Assembly: GCA_045538465.1 (NCBI GenBank)
Contig: JAZSRK010000116.1
Span: 1 to 41,060, forward strand
Direction of reading: 5' to 3'
Origin: Limiplasma sp045538465
GTDB taxonomy: Bacteria; Bacillota; Clostridia; Christensenellales; Aristaeellaceae
Length of the DNA: 41,060 nucleotides
The notes under the pieces are model-generated. The model was not told the origin of the DNA and made no database searches. It saw only the letters and a program-made list of their open reading frames with translations. Positions 14,942 through 22,625 of the stretch are shown here, one piece after another. Position 1 is the stretch's first letter, and the number at the start of each line of letters is the position of its first letter. The position numbers were made by a program, and so were the translations under genes.

Positions 14942-17020
14942 ATGAAGCGTATCGTCTCTTTGCTGATGGTTCTGGCTATGCTCATGACCATGTTCATCAG
15001 CACCGCAGCAGCTGAAACTGCTGAGCTCACCTACGCCGAAGGCACCGTGCTACGCATGGCCACCGGCTACAACAATGCCAAGACTGGCTTGTTCATGAAC
15101 GCTGACGTTGCTGGCGAGGGCGTCACCCTGGCCGACGGCGTCACCTACCTGACCGGCGACCTGAAGCCCACTTGGGTGGAGGTTGAAAAGGTTCTGGGCG
15201 TTAAGTTCGAGGACCACTATCAGGGCAACAGCGCTGCCAAGGAATTCGAGTTCTGGCAGGATCGTCTGGGCGAAGTCGATATGATCAGCGGCACCGCTGC
15301 CAAGCTGACCGAGTACGGCGAGAGCGGCAAGATCGTCAACATCGCTGACTACTTGCATCTGATGCCCAACTTCAACGCTTATCTGCAAGCCAACCCCATC
15401 GTGCGCCTGTCCATCACTGGTAACACCGATACCGGCGCCATCTACTTCTCCCCCTACTTCGACGGCGTAAACGACATCGAGCGTATGCCCCTCATGCGTG
15501 TGGACTGGGTGCAGAAGCTGCTGGACGGCGAAGGCGAGTTTACCGCTGATTCCTGCAACACCGTAGCTCCCGCTGTTTACACCCCCTACATGCCCACCGA
15601 AGGCAGCGTGACCGTAGACGTTGTTACTTTGGACGGCACTGGTGTTGAGCAGGTTACCAAGAACTACGATGCAGCTGGCAACATCGTTGCTAACATGAAC
15701 GCTGCTGGCCCCATTGATGGCGTTACCGCTGTCAACATGCTGCGTAAATACATCGACGTGGCTTACGGCGGCTATTACGGCACTCAGCGCTCCAACCTGT
15801 TCATTGGTCAGAACGCAGCTTGGGATGCTGACGAACTGGTCGCTCTGCTGCGTTGCGTTACAGCCAACCCCCAGACTCTCAACGGCACCGATTCTGTGCA
15901 GGGTCTGTTCTCCCGTGAAGACAACAACAACCAGCGCCGCGTGGATATGTTCCGCTTTGCCGGTACCCTGTTCGGCGTGCGTGGTCTGGAATCCCGTCAG
16001 GATTACCTGTGGATCGACCAGGATGGCTTCCTTCGTGATGCCCGTCAGGAACCGGATGCCTACAACGCCATGGGCAAGATGAACGAAATGGTTCAGGAAG
16101 GCCTCATCTCCAAGGCTTTCGTGGATACCGCTGAGGAATCCACCGCTACCTATCTGGAGAACGACCTGGGCTTCATGCACTACGACTACAACCAGACCCA
16201 GACCGTGTACAACAAGACCAAGCTGCAGGATGGCGAAAAGTACATGGCCGTTATGGTTCCCGTTGCCAAGTGGTACGACGGCACCAACGAGGAAGGCGTG
16301 TTCATGCGCTTTACCGAGAGCTGGCGCTCTGTTAAGACCGATGGTTGGGGCATCTCCGTTGCCGGCGTTGAAGGCAACCCCGATAAGCTCCACGCTGCTC
16401 TGAAGCTGATCGACTACGCTTACAGCCCCGAAGGCCAGATCTTGATGAGCTACGGCCCCGATGCCTTCATCAAGACCAACGAGGATGGCTCTTACGTCAC
16501 CTTCAACTTCAACGGCACCGAAATGCCCGTTATCGCCGATGCTACCTACGCTGAGCTGTGGGATAAGGCCTCCGGTAACTACACCAACTACGCCCGTCAG
16601 TTCCTGGGCTCCACCCTGTCCTTCGCCAAGAGCCAGGCTTTCGAGTACCAGTGCACTCACGAAGTTGGTAAGGAAGGCGCCGGTAAGATCTCCAACGCCA
16701 TCGCTCTGGGCACCATCAAGCACCCCGAGCTGGCTGTTACCGAGAACCCCTGGTACACCTCCGTACCCACCGTTCTGCCCAACACCCAGAATGAGAACGA
16801 GACCCTCAAGAGCTACTCTGCTTTGAGCGAGAAGTTCAACTCTGCCAAGGATGGCGCCAACGCTTTCGTTGACATCATTGTAGGCGGCTTCTCCTTCGAA
16901 GGCATGTTCTCTGCTGAAGAAGCTGTTACTACCGTTTCCGAGACCATGGGCGGCGCTGACTACCTGTTCCTGAAGCAGGAAGCCTACGATCGTCTGCTGG
17001 TGTACTATAACGCTCAGTAA
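14942..17020 (+). CDS. Large sugar-binding protein (CUT1, LipO-like)
   Basis: Extracellular solute-binding protein, 692 residues, longer than the usual 400-550 of family 1 and similar to LipO-type partners of LplBC. The signal MKRIVSLLMVLAMLMTMFISTAAAE is cleaved near residue 24, with no cysteine and hence no lipobox. A central DRLGEVDMISG segment and the C-terminal TYAELWDKASGNYTNYARQF region fit this family. Two stretches (about 185-300) appear to be insertions. Codon choice is strongly biased (CTG, AAG, ACC, GGC) as in the peptide-binding protein and points to high expression. The ATG follows AGGAGGGAAATTTTT. It supplies the substrate for the two permeases; the substrate is probably an oligosaccharide, not determinable from sequence. 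Confidence 0.92.
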   Translation: MKRIVSLLMVLAMLMTMFISTAAAETAELTYAEGTVLRMATGYNNAKTGLFMNADVAGEGVTLADGVTYLTGDLKPTWVEVEKVLGVKFEDHYQGNSAAKEFEFWQDRLGEVDMISGTAAKLTEYGESGKIVNIADYLHLMPNFNAYLQANPIVRLSITGNTDTGAIYFSPYFDGVNDIERMPLMRVDWVQKLLDGEGEFTADSCNTVAPAVYTPYMPTEGSVTVDVVTLDGTGVEQVTKNYDAAGNIVANMNAAGPIDGVTAVNMLRKYIDVAYGGYYGTQRSNLFIGQNAAWDADELVALLRCVTANPQTLNGTDSVQGLFSREDNNNQRRVDMFRFAGTLFGVRGLESRQDYLWIDQDGFLRDARQEPDAYNAMGKMNEMVQEGLISKAFVDTAEESTATYLENDLGFMHYDYNQTQTVYNKTKLQDGEKYMAVMVPVAKWYDGTNEEGVFMRFTESWRSVKTDGWGISVAGVEGNPDKLHAALKLIDYAYSPEGQILMSYGPDAFIKTNEDGSYVTFNFNGTEMPVIADATYAELWDKASGNYTNYARQFLGSTLSFAKSQAFEYQCTHEVGKEGAGKISNAIALGTIKHPELAVTENPWYTSVPTVLPNTQNENETLKSYSALSEKFNSAKDGANAFVDIIVGGFSFEGMFSAEEAVTTVSETMGGADYLFLKQEAYDRLLVYYNAQ

Positions 17021-17028
17021 CCTTTTTA

Positions 17029-17106
17029 CCCATGACGGGGCTTCGGCCCCGTCATGGGCTCCTGCCAGTCCCTCCCCTATGGCAGAGGCTGACAGGAGCC
17101 CATGAC
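17029..17106 (+). promoter_or_regulatory. Mutually exclusive hairpins after the sugar-binding protein gene
   Basis: The first hairpin pairs 17029-17041 with 17046-17058 (13 bp, UUCG loop). A second pairs 17051-17064 with 17093-17106 (perfect 14 bp) and contains an inner CTGCCA/TGGCAG stem (17062-17067 with 17080-17085). The segment 17051-17058 is used by both, so the two cannot form together. Neither has a U-run, so simple termination is unlikely. It may protect the 3' end of the binding-protein mRNA or act as a processing point between highly and weakly expressed genes. Confidence 0.75.
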
Positions 17107-17157
17107 GAACAGACCCGCCGCCCTTGCAACTATGCTGGCAGCGTTTTGGAGGTAAGC

Positions 17158-17748
17158 ATGTATAAAAAGCAATTAACTTGGCAAAAGATCCTTTGCTTTG
17201 CAGCACTGGCAGCCTGCGGACTGGTATTTTTCTATTCGCTGGGTCTGTCTACAGACCTTTACGATGGGCTGTTTTATTCCCTGCCAGAGGAAGACAAGAT
17301 CGATCAGGTAAAGATCGCAGGTTCGGAGATCTACTACCACATCCAGCCTTTCAACAAGCAGCTGCTCAATTATTCCATCGTGCTTATTCTGCTGGCTTGT
17401 TTGTTATTTATTACAAGCACGCATAGCCGCAGGCGCTACTACATCAGCAATGCTGTCTCCACCTTCGCTTTTGCCGCAGGCGGCACAGCACTGAGCCTAT
17501 GGGCCCACCAAAAAATTGCGGCCTTTAAAGCACAGTTTTTGCAGATGGACTTTGATGCCTACCTGAAATACGCCACCCGCCGCAAGAAGGACTACATCGA
17601 TTCCACCTTCTGGTTCGATGCCCACTATGTGGTGTTTGCCCTGATGCTGCTAGTTTGTCTGGCGTTGGTACTTAACTTCTTTTGGAAGCATTCCCTGATG
17701 CGTGCCGAAAAGAAGCTGATCGACCAAGGAAAGGGAGTGTCTGCATGA
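17158..17748 (+). CDS. Membrane protein in the sugar transporter operon (196 residues)
   Basis: Unrecognised. Membrane segments at about residues 12-28, 71-88, 94-110 and 158-176. Between the first and second lies an extracytoplasmic-looking stretch of about 40 residues (DLYDGLFYSLPEEDKIDQVK). A Lys/Arg-rich loop and a basic tail after the last segment suggest the C-terminus is inside. The ATG at 17158 follows GGAGGTAAGC; the frame is open to 17032 but that part overlaps the hairpins. Its stop overlaps the next start (ATGATG), so it is probably translated together with it. Context suggests a role alongside the CUT1 importer. Confidence 0.75.
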   Translation: MYKKQLTWQKILCFAALAACGLVFFYSLGLSTDLYDGLFYSLPEEDKIDQVKIAGSEIYYHIQPFNKQLLNYSIVLILLACLLFITSTHSRRRYYISNAVSTFAFAAGGTALSLWAHQKIAAFKAQFLQMDFDAYLKYATRRKKDYIDSTFWFDAHYVVFALMLLVCLALVLNFFWKHSLMRAEKKLIDQGKGVSA

Positions 17749-18266
17749 TGCCCATCAGCCTGGAAGAAAAAAAACGCATCCAACTGGATCGGATGCGTTA
17801 CACCAAAAATACCCTCTCCTCCAGCCTTGCCTATCTGGCCATTCTGTTTGATGTGCTATACTTTGTTAGCATCTTCGAGTCGGATGTTGGTAACTGGTAC
17901 TATACTTGGTTGATCGGTATTTCGGTGGTATATAATCTGGTATTTATGCTGGTAGCCTTTCTTTGCTCCGAAGGCGTAAAGAACTACAAACTGGGCTATG
18001 GCTACCTGCTCGCCGGTCTTGGCATCGGTCAGATCATCCGCATCTTCATTTTGCCGATGATGGCCCATACAGCCATGACCAAGCGTAACGACCCCATCCT
18101 CAAGAAGGTCGTGGAAGTACCTGTTATGGAAAATACCCAATTTATCATGGTGATCGTTTTTCTGTGCCTGTCGGCGGCGTGCTGCCTGCTGGGCGGCGTG
18201 ATCGCCGTTATTCGCAGCCGAAAGCTGGCTGCTTACAATGCTTCTCTCAGCGAGAAGGCTGCATAA
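17745..18266 (+). CDS. Four-span membrane protein in the sugar transporter operon
   Basis: Unrecognised. The 173-residue product has a charged cytoplasmic start (SLEEKKRIQLDRMRYTKNT), then four membrane segments at about residues 22-42, 50-72, 80-100 and 131-156, with a loop of about 30 residues between the third and fourth. The C-terminal tail is basic. It overlaps the previous gene by 4 bases and is followed after 12 bases by the ATPase gene. No catalytic motif seen. The first two Met codons are adjacent (17745 and 17748), and either may be used. Confidence 0.75.
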   Translation: MMPISLEEKKRIQLDRMRYTKNTLSSSLAYLAILFDVLYFVSIFESDVGNWYYTWLIGISVVYNLVFMLVAFLCSEGVKNYKLGYGYLLAGLGIGQIIRIFILPMMAHTAMTKRNDPILKKVVEVPVMENTQFIMVIVFLCLSAACCLLGGVIAVIRSRKLAAYNASLSEKAA

Positions 18267-18278
18267 AGGAGACGCCCT

Positions 18279-19352
18279 ATGGCAAACATCAGCTTACAGC
18301 ATCTCGATAAGATCTATGACAACAAGGTACAAGCCGTTTTTGACTTCAATCTGGAAGTGAAGGACGGCGAATTCATCGTACTGGTAGGCCCTTCCGGATG
18401 CGGCAAGTCTACCACACTGCGTATGATCGCCGGTCTGGAGGACATCAGTGCCGGTAAACTCTTGTTGGATGGCGTAGACATCACCACGGCACCTGCCAAA
18501 GACCGCGATATGGCAATGGTTTTTCAAAACTATGCGCTTTATGCCCATATGACCGTATACGAAAACATGGCCTTCTCGCTTACCCTACGCAAGGAAGATC
18601 CCAACGTTATCCACAAGAAAGTGTTGGCGGCTGCCGAGATCCTCGGTCTTACCGACCAACTGAACAAAAAGCCCAAACAGCTTTCCGGCGGTCAGCGACA
18701 GCGCGTGGCCATGGGGCGTGCCATCGTGCGCAGCCCTAAGGTGTTCTTGTTTGACGAACCCCTGAGCAACTTGGATGCCAAGCTGCGCGGTGCGACCAGA
18801 CGTGAGATCCTTTTGCTGCATAAGCGCATGAATGCCACCATGCTCTACGTGACCCACGACCAAACGGAGGCTCTCACCCTTGCCGACCGCATCGTGTGCA
18901 TGTCTATGGGCCGGGTGCAGCAAGTGGGTACGCCCCTTGAATTGTACGATACGCCCGCCAACTTGTTCGTTGCCAGCTTTATCGGTCTGCCGCCCATGAA
19001 CTTCTTTGATGTACGGGTGGAAGATGGCAAGCTGGTAAGCCCAGCCTTTACTCAGCCCCTTACCGCCGACGAACAAGAGCTGCTGAAAGATTACGAAGGC
19101 AAGGAGATCGTGCTGGGTGTGCGCCCAGAGAACATCGAAGCCGGTGGCGAGGTAGCGGTGAAGGTTTTCTCCAACGAAAACCTCGGCATGAATACCTTGG
19201 TGCACGGTCACCTGCAAACCGGTGCCGCCAACGGGCAAACCATTACCTGCAAGCTGCGTGGTTGGTGCGACTACAAGCGCGGCGATACCGTAAACGTACA
19301 ATTTGTGCGCAAACATTTCTTCGATAAGGAAACCACCAACGCCATCCGTTGA
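18279..19352 (+). CDS. Sugar ABC transporter ATPase, UgpC/MsmK type
   Basis: Nucleotide-binding subunit of the CUT1 importer, 357 residues, probably a homodimer. Walker A is GPSGCGKST (residues 37-45), the Q-loop FQNYALYAHMTVYEN, the signature LSGGQRQR (about 134-141), Walker B VFLFDEPLSNLD, and the H-loop YVTHDQTEA. The C-terminal regulatory OB-fold (from about residue 240) has GVRPENIE, as in MsmK and MalK. A CUT1 ATPase within the operon is somewhat unusual in Firmicutes, where a shared MsmX often serves many importers; here a second copy also occurs at 21490. RBS AAAGGAGACGCCCT. Confidence 0.95.
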   Translation: MANISLQHLDKIYDNKVQAVFDFNLEVKDGEFIVLVGPSGCGKSTTLRMIAGLEDISAGKLLLDGVDITTAPAKDRDMAMVFQNYALYAHMTVYENMAFSLTLRKEDPNVIHKKVLAAAEILGLTDQLNKKPKQLSGGQRQRVAMGRAIVRSPKVFLFDEPLSNLDAKLRGATRREILLLHKRMNATMLYVTHDQTEALTLADRIVCMSMGRVQQVGTPLELYDTPANLFVASFIGLPPMNFFDVRVEDGKLVSPAFTQPLTADEQELLKDYEGKEIVLGVRPENIEAGGEVAVKVFSNENLGMNTLVHGHLQTGAANGQTITCKLRGWCDYKRGDTVNVQFVRKHFFDKETTNAIR

Positions 19353-19367
19353 AAGGAGGGGTGACCA

Positions 19368-19946
19368 ATGTCCCGGACCAGTCAAGGCACAAAGAAAAAC
19401 AGCGGCCTGAAGGAGTTTTTCCGCAAGACGATCGTCTCCCTCAAGCGTAAGCCACAGACCATTCCCATGCTGGTGCTTGCCGCTGCTTTTCTCTACTATT
19501 CCCTCAACCTGACCCATGTATCCGACACCACAGCCAAAATTCAGCTGAGCGGTATGGGGTTGAGCGGTTTTTGCACCATGCTGTTCAGCATGCTCAGCTT
19601 CGTGTGCTTCCTCAACGCCTACCCCCACCGCAAAAAGACCAACATTCCCATGCTGGTTTTGATGTTTTTGATGGTGGCCGGTCTCATCTACTGCGACAGC
19701 TACTACATGGGCTGCATCACCAAGGCCCTTACCCGCGAAAGCAACCCCATCGCCATCAGTGAAAGCACGCTCTACATCCAGCAGGCTTACGATATGCTGA
19801 ATGTGCACCGGATCATTCTCCTTGTTGGTACAGTGCTTATGTTACTTGTGCCCGTTTTGCGCAATCTGCTTCGCAAGATCGATACCTCTCTGCCGGTGGA
19901 AGAGGGCAGCCAGATGGAAGCGCTGCAGCTGGCTGAGGAGGATTGA
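19368..19946 (+). CDS. Four-span membrane protein after the ATPase gene
   Basis: Unrecognised. The 192-residue product begins with a strongly basic, Lys/Ser-rich cytoplasmic stretch (about residues 1-35) and has four membrane segments near 36-51, 63-84, 93-115 and 145-165. The tail is acidic. The topology and length are like those of the other small membrane proteins in this operon, and the short segment MLVLAAAFLYYSLNLTHVSDT shares only general character with them. RBS GAAAGGAGGGGTGACC. The next gene starts 5 bases after its stop. Confidence 0.75.
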   Translation: MSRTSQGTKKNSGLKEFFRKTIVSLKRKPQTIPMLVLAAAFLYYSLNLTHVSDTTAKIQLSGMGLSGFCTMLFSMLSFVCFLNAYPHRKKTNIPMLVLMFLMVAGLIYCDSYYMGCITKALTRESNPIAISESTLYIQQAYDMLNVHRIILLVGTVLMLLVPVLRNLLRKIDTSLPVEEGSQMEALQLAEED

Positions 19947-19951
19947 TTTTC

Positions 19952-20575
19952 ATGCGCAAGGACGTGCAGCCAAAAACCGAAAAAGACCATTCGGCCTATT
20001 ACCAGCTGCATACCGGAGCCATCGAAGACCTTGTGAATGCCTCCGCCGAAAACACCCCCAAGTATTCCGAAGAAGAGCTGAACAAATATCGTTCCGGCAA
20101 AACCAAGTGGAAGATGCCCGAAGCGCTGAAGGTCGTACTGATCAAGTTTTGGTTTTATGGAGCCATCTGCTACTTTGTATTCTTCGGTCTGAGCATGTAT
20201 TTAGCCGATCAGCTGGATCTGTACTTTGTAGCGGCTATTATTATGGGCATGGCTACCGATCTGCTCATCAAGCATTTTCTCCGCTTTACCGAAAAGCTGC
20301 CCGGCGGCAGTAACCGCTGGATGATGGTGACCAAAAATGGAGCGACAGGTTTTTTTATGAACCTGATGTATGCCTTCTTGCTTTTGGTGCTGGTAGCGCT
20401 GCTATACACCTTTACCAATGGCACGCTGCATGCCTTGCTGGGGCAAAAAGCACCCGTTCTGCGGGTGGAACCTCTCTTGTTTGGCGCCTTCTGCGTTGCG
20501 ATGGATCATCTCTGCATCTTTTTCAAGCACATGCTGCAAAGCATGGTGCAGGATGCAAAAAACGCCCGGAAGTGA
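19952..20575 (+). CDS. Membrane protein, last gene of the sugar transporter operon
   Basis: Unrecognised. The 207-residue product has a polar N-terminal region of about 60 residues rich in Glu/Lys, then four membrane segments at about residues 65-85, 88-105, 132-152 and 173-190. The ATG at 19952 lies about 10 bases after GAGGAGG; the TTG at 19943 would overlap the previous stop and is less likely. The 3' end overlaps the stem of the terminator that serves the AraC gene on the other strand. Confidence 0.75.
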   Translation: MRKDVQPKTEKDHSAYYQLHTGAIEDLVNASAENTPKYSEEELNKYRSGKTKWKMPEALKVVLIKFWFYGAICYFVFFGLSMYLADQLDLYFVAAIIMGMATDLLIKHFLRFTEKLPGGSNRWMMVTKNGATGFFMNLMYAFLLLVLVALLYTFTNGTLHALLGQKAPVLRVEPLLFGAFCVAMDHLCIFFKHMLQSMVQDAKNARK

Positions 20576-20586
20576 TCTTCCGGGCG
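20557..20586 (-). terminator. Terminator of the AraC-family gene
   Basis: CGCCCGGAAG (20563-20572) pairs with CTTCCGGGCG (20577-20586). On the minus strand it is followed by TTTTTT (20562-20557), so it is a good terminator for the AraC gene; on the plus strand no U-run follows. It overlaps the 3' end of the membrane protein gene at 19952. Confidence 0.85.
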
Positions 20587-20602
20587 GCGAGACAGTCGCT
20601 AT

Positions 20603-21367
20603 TCAGCTTTGCTGGTTTTGGCGTTCCGCTTGCTTCTGGCGATAGTATTCCTTGGGGGATACATTGTATTTCTTCTTAAACATGCGGGAGAAATACAGCG
20701 GGTCGCGGAAACCGCACAAATGGGCTATATCGGTAATATTGCCATCATTGTGCCCGGAGGAAAGCATTTCGGTAGCTGTTTGCATGCGGATGTTGGCCAA
20801 GTACCGGTTAGGCGTCATGCCCACTTCCTTGCGGAACAGCTTGCACAGGTAGTCGTAAGAATACGGCATACTGCGCAGCACCTCATCCAGCTCGTAGTTG
20901 GCATTGGCGTAGTTTTGCACGATGCTCTGCTCGATGCTTTCCACGATACGGTTTTGAGGGTGCTCAGCAGCTTGATAAGCGGTCATATAGCGCACGATCA
21001 GGCTGCCATAAGCCGAAAGGAGCACATCCTTGTGCTCTGGATAGCCGCAGTACACATAGTATGCATCGGAAAACAGATGCAGAATGGACTGGTTGGCATC
21101 ATCCCGGATGAGCGTAGGCGCACGAAACGCCAGCGTTGCATCATCCACATGCAAATGGATGTTGGTAAAGCCTGCATCGCTCACATTCTCATGGGGCGTA
21201 TCCGGCGGGATGACCACGATATCGCCCTCGCAATAGGGCAGTTCCTCCCCATCAAAGAGAAACCTGCCTTCGTCGCTGGTGCAGTAGACCAGCTCCCAAT
21301 TCTTATGCTGGTGCCGGCTGACAGTATAGGTCAAAAAGTGCTTACCGGCAAAGATGATGTCATTCAT
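20603..21367 (-). CDS. AraC-family transcriptional regulator
   Basis: DNA-binding regulator, 254 residues. The N-terminal cupin-like sensing domain (about residues 1-130) has HKNWELVYC and the GDIVVIPPDTPHEN motif, typical of sugar-responsive AraC proteins. The C-terminal part (about 150-250) contains two helix-turn-helix units, the second with ITDIAHLCGFRDPLYFSRMFKKKYNVSPKEYY, the AraC signature. It is divergent from the UgpC-type ATPase at 21490 and convergent with the sugar operon, so it probably controls one or both in response to a sugar. A weakly matching promoter lies at 21394-21422, with operators across the shared intergenic region. Confidence 0.93.
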   Translation of the reverse strand: MNDIIFAGKHFLTYTVSRHQHKNWELVYCTSDEGRFLFDGEELPYCEGDIVVIPPDTPHENVSDAGFTNIHLHVDDATLAFRAPTLIRDDANQSILHLFSDAYYVYCGYPEHKDVLLSAYGSLIVRYMTAYQAAEHPQNRIVESIEQSIVQNYANANYELDEVLRSMPYSYDYLCKLFRKEVGMTPNRYLANIRMQTATEMLSSGHNDGNITDIAHLCGFRDPLYFSRMFKKKYNVSPKEYYRQKQAERQNQQS

Positions 21368-21384
21368 GATGTCACCTCGCAGTC

Positions 21385-21442
21385 ATTTGTCCCATTGTAT
21401 CAAATTATGTCGGATTTGTCCATGCCCAGCTGTTTTGTCCAT
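21385..21442. promoter_or_regulatory. Repeated TTTGTCCAT operators between araC-type gene and ATPase
   Basis: ATTTGTCCCAT (21385-21395), ATTTGTCCAT (21414-21423) and TTTTGTCCAT (21433-21442) are direct repeats, the last two 19 bases apart, the spacing of direct AraC half-sites. An inverted pair GTCGGAT/ATCCGAC flanks the last two. The second copy overlaps the -35 (TGGACA, 21422-21417) of the regulator's own promoter, whose -10 is TACAAT (21399-21394) with a 17-base spacer, suggesting self-regulation. Confidence 0.6.
21394..21422 (-). promoter_or_regulatory. Promoter of the AraC-family gene
   Basis: Minus-strand TGGACA (21422-21417), a 17-base spacer and TACAAT (21399-21394), about 30 bases from the ATG. 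Confidence 0.65.
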
Positions 21443-21489
21443 ATCCGACTCTCTCCCCCACTCCAAACCAAGCAAAGGAGCGTTCCCAC

Positions 21490-22572
21490 ATGGCATATCT
21501 CACGCTCAAAAACGTCAACAAGATCTACCCCAATGGTTTTCATGCTGTACACGACTTTCATCTTGAAGCGGAAAAAGGCGAGTTTATCGTCTTTGTCGGC
21601 CCTTCCGGCTGCGGTAAATCCACTACCCTGCGCATGATCGCTGGTCTGGAGGATATCAGCAAGGGCGAATTCTACATCAACGGTCAGCTGGCCAACCAGT
21701 GGGGTCCCCGCGAGCGGGAGATCGCCATGGTTTTTCAGAGCTACGCCCTTTACCCCCATATGTCTGTGTACGACAATCTGGCCTTCGGCCTCAACCTACA
21801 GGGCGTGGATGAAGACGTGATCGACGAGCGTGTTAAGAAAACCGCCGCCATTCTCGGCTTGACCGACTATCTTGATCGTATGCCCCGCGCCCTTTCCGGC
21901 GGTCAACGCCAGCGTGTGGCAGTAGGCCGCTCCATCATCCGTAAGGTGGGCGTATTCCTGATGGATGAACCCCTGAGCAATCTGGATGCCAAGCAACGTG
22001 TTACCATGCGCAGCGAGATCACCCAGATCCACAACGAGACAGGTGCGACCACCATCTACGTTACCCACGACCAAACTGAAGCCATGACCATGGCCGACAG
22101 GATCGTGGTTATGAAGGATGGCTATGTGCAGCAGATCGGCACACCCAGAGATGTTTACTTCAACCCGGTCAATATGTTTGTTGCGGGATTTATTGGAGAG
22201 CCGCCCATGAACTTTGTTCGCCGCAAGGTGGAAAACGGCTGCATCACCATCGGTGGCGGCAACATCAGCCTTGCGCCCAAGCTGGGGCAAGCCCTTGCTG
22301 ACTACGAAGGCAAGGAGATCGTGTTTGGTTTCCGCCCCGAAGGCATCGTGCTGGGGCAGCAGGAAGGCGCATGCTGCATCTCCGGGCAGGTAGAACTGAC
22401 CGAAATGCTTGGCGACAATGTGAACGTATACACAAACATCGATCAAGACCATTCCATCCTGAAGGTGACCCCGCACGAGATCCCTGCCATGGACAGCACG
22501 ATCAGCTTCTCTGTCCCCTATGAAAACGTATATCTCTTTGATGCTGTAACCGAAAAAGTGATCCTTCCGTAA
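21490..22572 (+). CDS. Second sugar ABC transporter ATPase, UgpC/MsmX type
   Basis: CUT1-type nucleotide-binding subunit, 360 residues. Walker A GPSGCGKST (37-45), Q-loop FQSYALYPHMSVYDN, signature LSGGQRQR, Walker B VFLMDEPLSNLD, H-loop YVTHDQTEAMT, and the C-terminal OB-fold with GFRPEGI. It shares most of the N-terminal half with the ATPase at 18279 but differs in the regulatory domain. It stands alone behind the AraC operators and has its own terminator, a typical arrangement for a shared MsmX-like ATPase that energises several importers. RBS AAAGGAGCGTTCCCAC. Confidence 0.94.
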   Translation: MAYLTLKNVNKIYPNGFHAVHDFHLEAEKGEFIVFVGPSGCGKSTTLRMIAGLEDISKGEFYINGQLANQWGPREREIAMVFQSYALYPHMSVYDNLAFGLNLQGVDEDVIDERVKKTAAILGLTDYLDRMPRALSGGQRQRVAVGRSIIRKVGVFLMDEPLSNLDAKQRVTMRSEITQIHNETGATTIYVTHDQTEAMTMADRIVVMKDGYVQQIGTPRDVYFNPVNMFVAGFIGEPPMNFVRRKVENGCITIGGGNISLAPKLGQALADYEGKEIVFGFRPEGIVLGQQEGACCISGQVELTEMLGDNVNVYTNIDQDHSILKVTPHEIPAMDSTISFSVPYENVYLFDAVTEKVILP

Positions 22573-22587
22573 GGAATGATTCCACAC

Positions 22588-22618
22588 AAAAGCCGCCGAT
22601 TTTTCTTCGGCGGCTTTT
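22588..22618. terminator. Bidirectional terminator between ATPase and beta-helix genes
   Basis: AAAAGCCGCCGA (22588-22599) pairs with TCGGCGGCTTTT (22607-22618) with a short T-rich loop. Both strands end in a T-run, so it can serve both converging genes. Confidence 0.9.
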
Positions 22619-22625
22619 GCTTATG

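Noticed and set aside
15050..17206. 718-codon minus-strand frame over the sugar-binding protein gene
   Set aside because: The plus strand has a signal peptide, ribosome binding site and family features. The reverse frame results from strong codon bias.
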